DNA of 64,000 bases from Lagopus muta (Eukaryota; Chordata; Aves; Galliformes; Phasianidae). The position numbers were made by a program, and so were the translations under genes. The stretch spans positions 184,405,777-184,469,776 of the forward strand of contig NC_064433.1 in NCBI RefSeq assembly GCF_023343835.1, read 5' to 3'. Of the stretch, positions 61,738-64,000 are shown in pieces; the first letter of the stretch is position 1, and the number at the start of each line of letters is the position of its first letter. Below the pieces are notes generated by a model. That model saw only the letters and a list, made by a program, of their open reading frames with translations. It did no database searches and had not been told where the DNA came from.

Positions 61738-61910
61738 CTCTTGCTCCCCTTTCGGCCGGGAGTTGATTTATGGGATCGGCTCCACGTCCCATCGCCAGCC
61801 TCCTCGAGCACGGACCGGGGGAAGGGAAGCTCTGGCGGTGCTCCCTTTCCCGGTTCAGCACCGGGCATCGCTGTCCTCACCTCGGTGCTGCTCTGCTGCT
61901 CTCGATAATG
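61738..61910. promoter_or_regulatory. Small CpG-rich patch in the intron near exon 1
   Basis: About 170 bp is CpG-rich (roughly 14 CG dinucleotides by eye) and is flanked on both sides by AT-rich intron. It lies 1.1-1.3 kb downstream of exon 1 in the MTNR1B direction and is separated from the main island. It could be an intronic enhancer, an alternative first exon or a GC-rich repeat. No coding similarity is recognised. Confidence 0.35.
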
Positions 61911-62125
61911 ATTCAGTTCTCCAGAACACGCAGTTTGATACAAAACGCTGAACCCAGTGCATATAGCTGCTCCTTCCCCATTTCTTCCCTTGGGAGAGGT
62001 CTCGTTCCTTTGCAATGATGATCTTTAAACATTATTTAATTAAGAATAAGGGTGAATGAGTGCATTGTTCCAGGTAGTAGGAGATGCTGAAACACTGCAT
62101 GTAGAATTCTGAAGGAACTGTGATC

Positions 62126-62127
62126 CA

Positions 62128-62162
<35 letters not shown>

Positions 62163-62166
62163 AAAA
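62126..62166. repeat. (CA)n followed by A26
   Basis: About seven CA units run into a 26-base A-run, about 0.9 kb downstream of MTNR1B exon 1. Confidence 0.9.
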
Positions 62167-63031
62167 GCCGGGAAATTCAAGCACCCAGTTACCCAGTTCC
62201 TCCTCCCCTTCGTAAGGCAGCTGTTAGGCATGAGGTTGGACAGATGCAAGATGATACAGTTGTGCATCTGGCTTCACAGCTCTCAAAGCAAGGTTTTGCT
62301 GCCCAGAACACGGGGCAGACAACACAGAAAGAGATCATTTGGTCATTTTCCTAGGACCTGGTATCAGAATGCCTCAGAGAGCCTACTCAGGGAGCTGTGG
62401 GCACCTCGGGGTCACAGCCCTGTGCGTGGATCTGACAGAAAAGGCAGAGGGGAAAAGGGAAACCCGAGGGGTATGATTGGCAGTGTTGTGGTTGGAGGCA
62501 GGTGTAACCTGCCCAGCAGAGATGAGAAGCTCCACAAAGCACAAAAAGCCACTTCCCAGCACATAAAGGAAAAAAGAAAACAACTACAGACATGACTCAA
62601 AAAGAAGGAAAATACTTTATTTTAGTCGGAGGACACATGAGCAGAGAACAACAACGTCGTGAAGGACCGCGGCGAGCTCCAACGGGCAGTCCGGAGCCGG
62701 AGCTCCACTTCCCACACGCCTCACCTCAGTGCTCCGGGCAAGTTCCTTCTTCCCCCCGTACTTCCGAGCACTGTTTAAAACGTGACATCGATCCCCCCAG
62801 CAGCAGCAGCTCCACAAGGAGCGAGCAGTACCTCTTTAAGAGCCTCGCAATGACCCGCACTCGCTAGAGCAGAGCACAGCCCGGAGGGACCCGCAGCGCA
62901 CTGAGCGCCCGAGGTCCCGCACACATCCCTGTCCGCACAGGGACAGAAGAGGACTTTCTGAGCCCCACAGACGGGCTCTTCCCCTCAGAGCAGGGCGCCC
63001 GCTCGGCTCCGGGTTCCCACTTCTGCCTTAC

Positions 63032-63248
63032 CTGAGTTCCTGAGCTTGCGGTTCTTGAAGACGGACACGATGACCAGCAGGTTGCCTAAAATATCCACCA
63101 CGGTGGTGAAGATCAGCACGCTGGAGAGAGCCGTCACCACCCAGGCGGGCCGCGGGGCGCCTCCAGCCGCCGCCTCCCGCTCCGCCGAGCCGAAGTGACC
63201 CCTCCCGCCCGGGTCGCAGCAGTTCCTCAGAGATCCATTCTCCAGCAT
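63032..63248 (-). CDS. MTNR1B: Melatonin receptor type 1B, coding exon 1
   Basis: This exon encodes residues 1-72 plus the first base of codon 73 of the G-protein-coupled melatonin receptor MT2/Mel1b, a plasma-membrane receptor that in this family couples mainly to Gi. The start MLENGS... NCC resembles the mammalian MT2 N-terminus and carries an N-glycosylation sequon at Asn4. Transmembrane helix 1 spans about residues 37-64 and contains the conserved GN pair at 55-56 (class A N1.50). The exon ends in KNRKLRNSG, the usual melatonin-receptor exon boundary, followed by a donor that reads CAG|GTAAGG at 63032/63031. The ATG at 63248-63246 has G at -3, and no longer in-frame start is seen. It sits in CpG-rich DNA. 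The MT2 call over MT1 or Mel1c rests on the N-terminus and on exon 2; I am confident. Confidence 0.95.
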
Positions 63249-63374
63249 CGCTGACGCCCGCCGACCGCGCGGCGGCCCCGCTGACTGGACGCGCAGGCGG
63301 GCGGGAAGGCTTTTAACGGCCCCGCCGCACGCGCTGCCCCTCCCGCTCCCTGCCGAGGTCGCCGGGAAAGGCCC

Positions 63375-63384
63375 GGGGCGGGGC
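63375..63384. promoter_or_regulatory. GC box (Sp1-type) upstream of MTNR1B
   Basis: GGGGCGGGGC reads on the plus strand about 130 bp upstream of the MTNR1B start codon. It is a textbook Sp1/KLF site inside the CpG island. Occupancy is inferred, not shown. Confidence 0.55.
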
Positions 63385-63797
63385 TAAGCGGAGCCCCGAG
63401 GGGGCTGGGCACGGCCCGGGGGCGGGCGCTTCACCTGACGCACGCCCACGGCGCCCGGCGGCCGCCGAGAGCGTGAGCGGGGGCCCGGGGTGAGGTCTGG
63501 AGAGGGGAGAGCGGGTACCGCTGCGCACTGGGGGCTGTGAGGCAGCAGCGAGTGCAGGTGGCCGCGCTTATTAACTCCGCTGAAAGGATGAGAGCCCCGC
63601 TCGCTTCGCCCAGCTCCGGTTCCCTCAGCCTCCGCTGTGGTGAATCTCCGCTCTCCGTGGCGGGTTTTTACTCCGTGCCGCGTGTCAAGGCTGGGGAGCC
63701 CCGTTCCCCTCGCCGATCCCACTGGGCTCAGCGCTCCCAGGCGGGATTTCCCCCGGCGCCTGTGATTTCCATGCTCCATTGCTACGCACAGTAAGCT

Positions 63798-63990
63798 GTA
63801 AGGATACAGAACAGCAGGGGTTGGAAGTGACTTCTGGAGATCATCGAGTCCAACCCCCTGCTTTTGATGGGTATTGAATATCTGCAGAGTAGAAAACTCC
63901 ACAACCTCTCTGGGCTTCCTGTTCCTGTGCTGTCATGCTCACAGTAAATTCCTCCTCGTTTTTCTACGAAACTTTTTGTGTTCTCTACAT
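63798..63990 (-). mobile_element. CR1 LINE fragment upstream of MTNR1B promoter
   Basis: CAGGGGTTGGAAGTGACTTC, GAGATCATCGAGTCCAACCC and CACAACCTCTCTGGGCTTCC are antisense CR1 clauses. It directly abuts the CpG island and begins about 550 bp upstream of the MTNR1B ATG. Confidence 0.85.
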
Positions 63991-64000
63991 TTAGTACTAA

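Larger units (their letters stand above)
42119..63031 (-). other. MTNR1B: MTNR1B intron 1 (20,913 bp)
   Basis: This single intron separates the two coding exons. Its donor is GTAAGG at 63031-63026 and its acceptor is a pyrimidine tract ending CCTCAG at 42124-42119, both read on the minus strand. A single large intron after the first helix is the standard layout of melatonin receptor genes. The intron is loaded with CR1 copies, one mariner-like element, one solo LTR and simple repeats, all listed separately. Confidence 0.93.
62640..63780. promoter_or_regulatory. CpG-rich island around MTNR1B exon 1
   Basis: The sequence changes abruptly from AT-rich to GC-rich with many CG dinucleotides, centred on exon 1 and about 500 bp upstream of the ATG. 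A consensus GC box (GGGGCGGGGC) is at 63375-63384. A weak TATA-like TTAAAA on the minus strand is at 63311-63316, about 63 bp before the ATG. The transcription start is not determined. Boundaries are by eye. Confidence 0.8.

Noticed and set aside
61629..62015. 128-codon minus-strand frame over the CpG-rich patch
   Set aside because: The composition is biased, there is no family resemblance, and overlapping frames are open on both strands.
63384..63902. 172-codon minus-strand frame upstream of MTNR1B
   Set aside because: It begins in a CR1 fragment and runs through the CpG island, where Pro/Arg/Gly-rich open frames arise by chance.

Overview
The window is vertebrate nuclear DNA, almost certainly from a bird and most likely a galliform (chicken-like). 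The evidence is the dense population of CR1 LINE fragments with their 8-bp tail repeats (ATTCTATG and its complement), one copy resembling the chicken mariner element Galluhop, and a two-exon melatonin receptor gene. No bacterial, organellar or exogenous viral genes are seen.

The only gene I can support is MTNR1B (melatonin receptor type 1B, Mel1b/MT2) on the minus strand. Exon 1 (63032-63248) lies in a GC- and CpG-rich promoter region. Exon 2 (41250-42118) carries the remaining coding sequence. They are joined by a 20.9-kb intron with GT/AG ends, split in phase 1 within a Gly codon. The joined product is 361 residues, has all seven membrane segments and the family motifs, and looks intact.

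Region by region: 1-41.2 kb lies downstream of MTNR1B. I see no exon in it, only AT-rich sequence with about twenty CR1 pieces, including two nested-insertion sites (28.27-28.75 kb and 31.2-32.05 kb) and a cluster of three long CR1 copies at 34.2-38.2 kb. The MTNR1B 3' UTR must fall somewhere just below 41,250. The intron (42.1-63.0 kb) holds further CR1 copies in both orientations, an internally deleted Galluhop-like mariner, a 324-bp solo LTR with a 5-bp target duplication, two possible tRNA-SINE relics and several hairpins. The last 2.3 kb switches sharply to GC-rich sequence around exon 1, then ends in another CR1 fragment just upstream of the promoter.

Most open reading frames longer than 100 codons outside MTNR1B are antisense to CR1, or fall in the CpG island or in low-complexity sequence. 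I do not call them genes. I did not find a novel multi-gene system. The observations most worth checking are the LTR oriented with MTNR1B, the open in-frame sequence just upstream of exon 2, and the nested or inverted CR1 structures.
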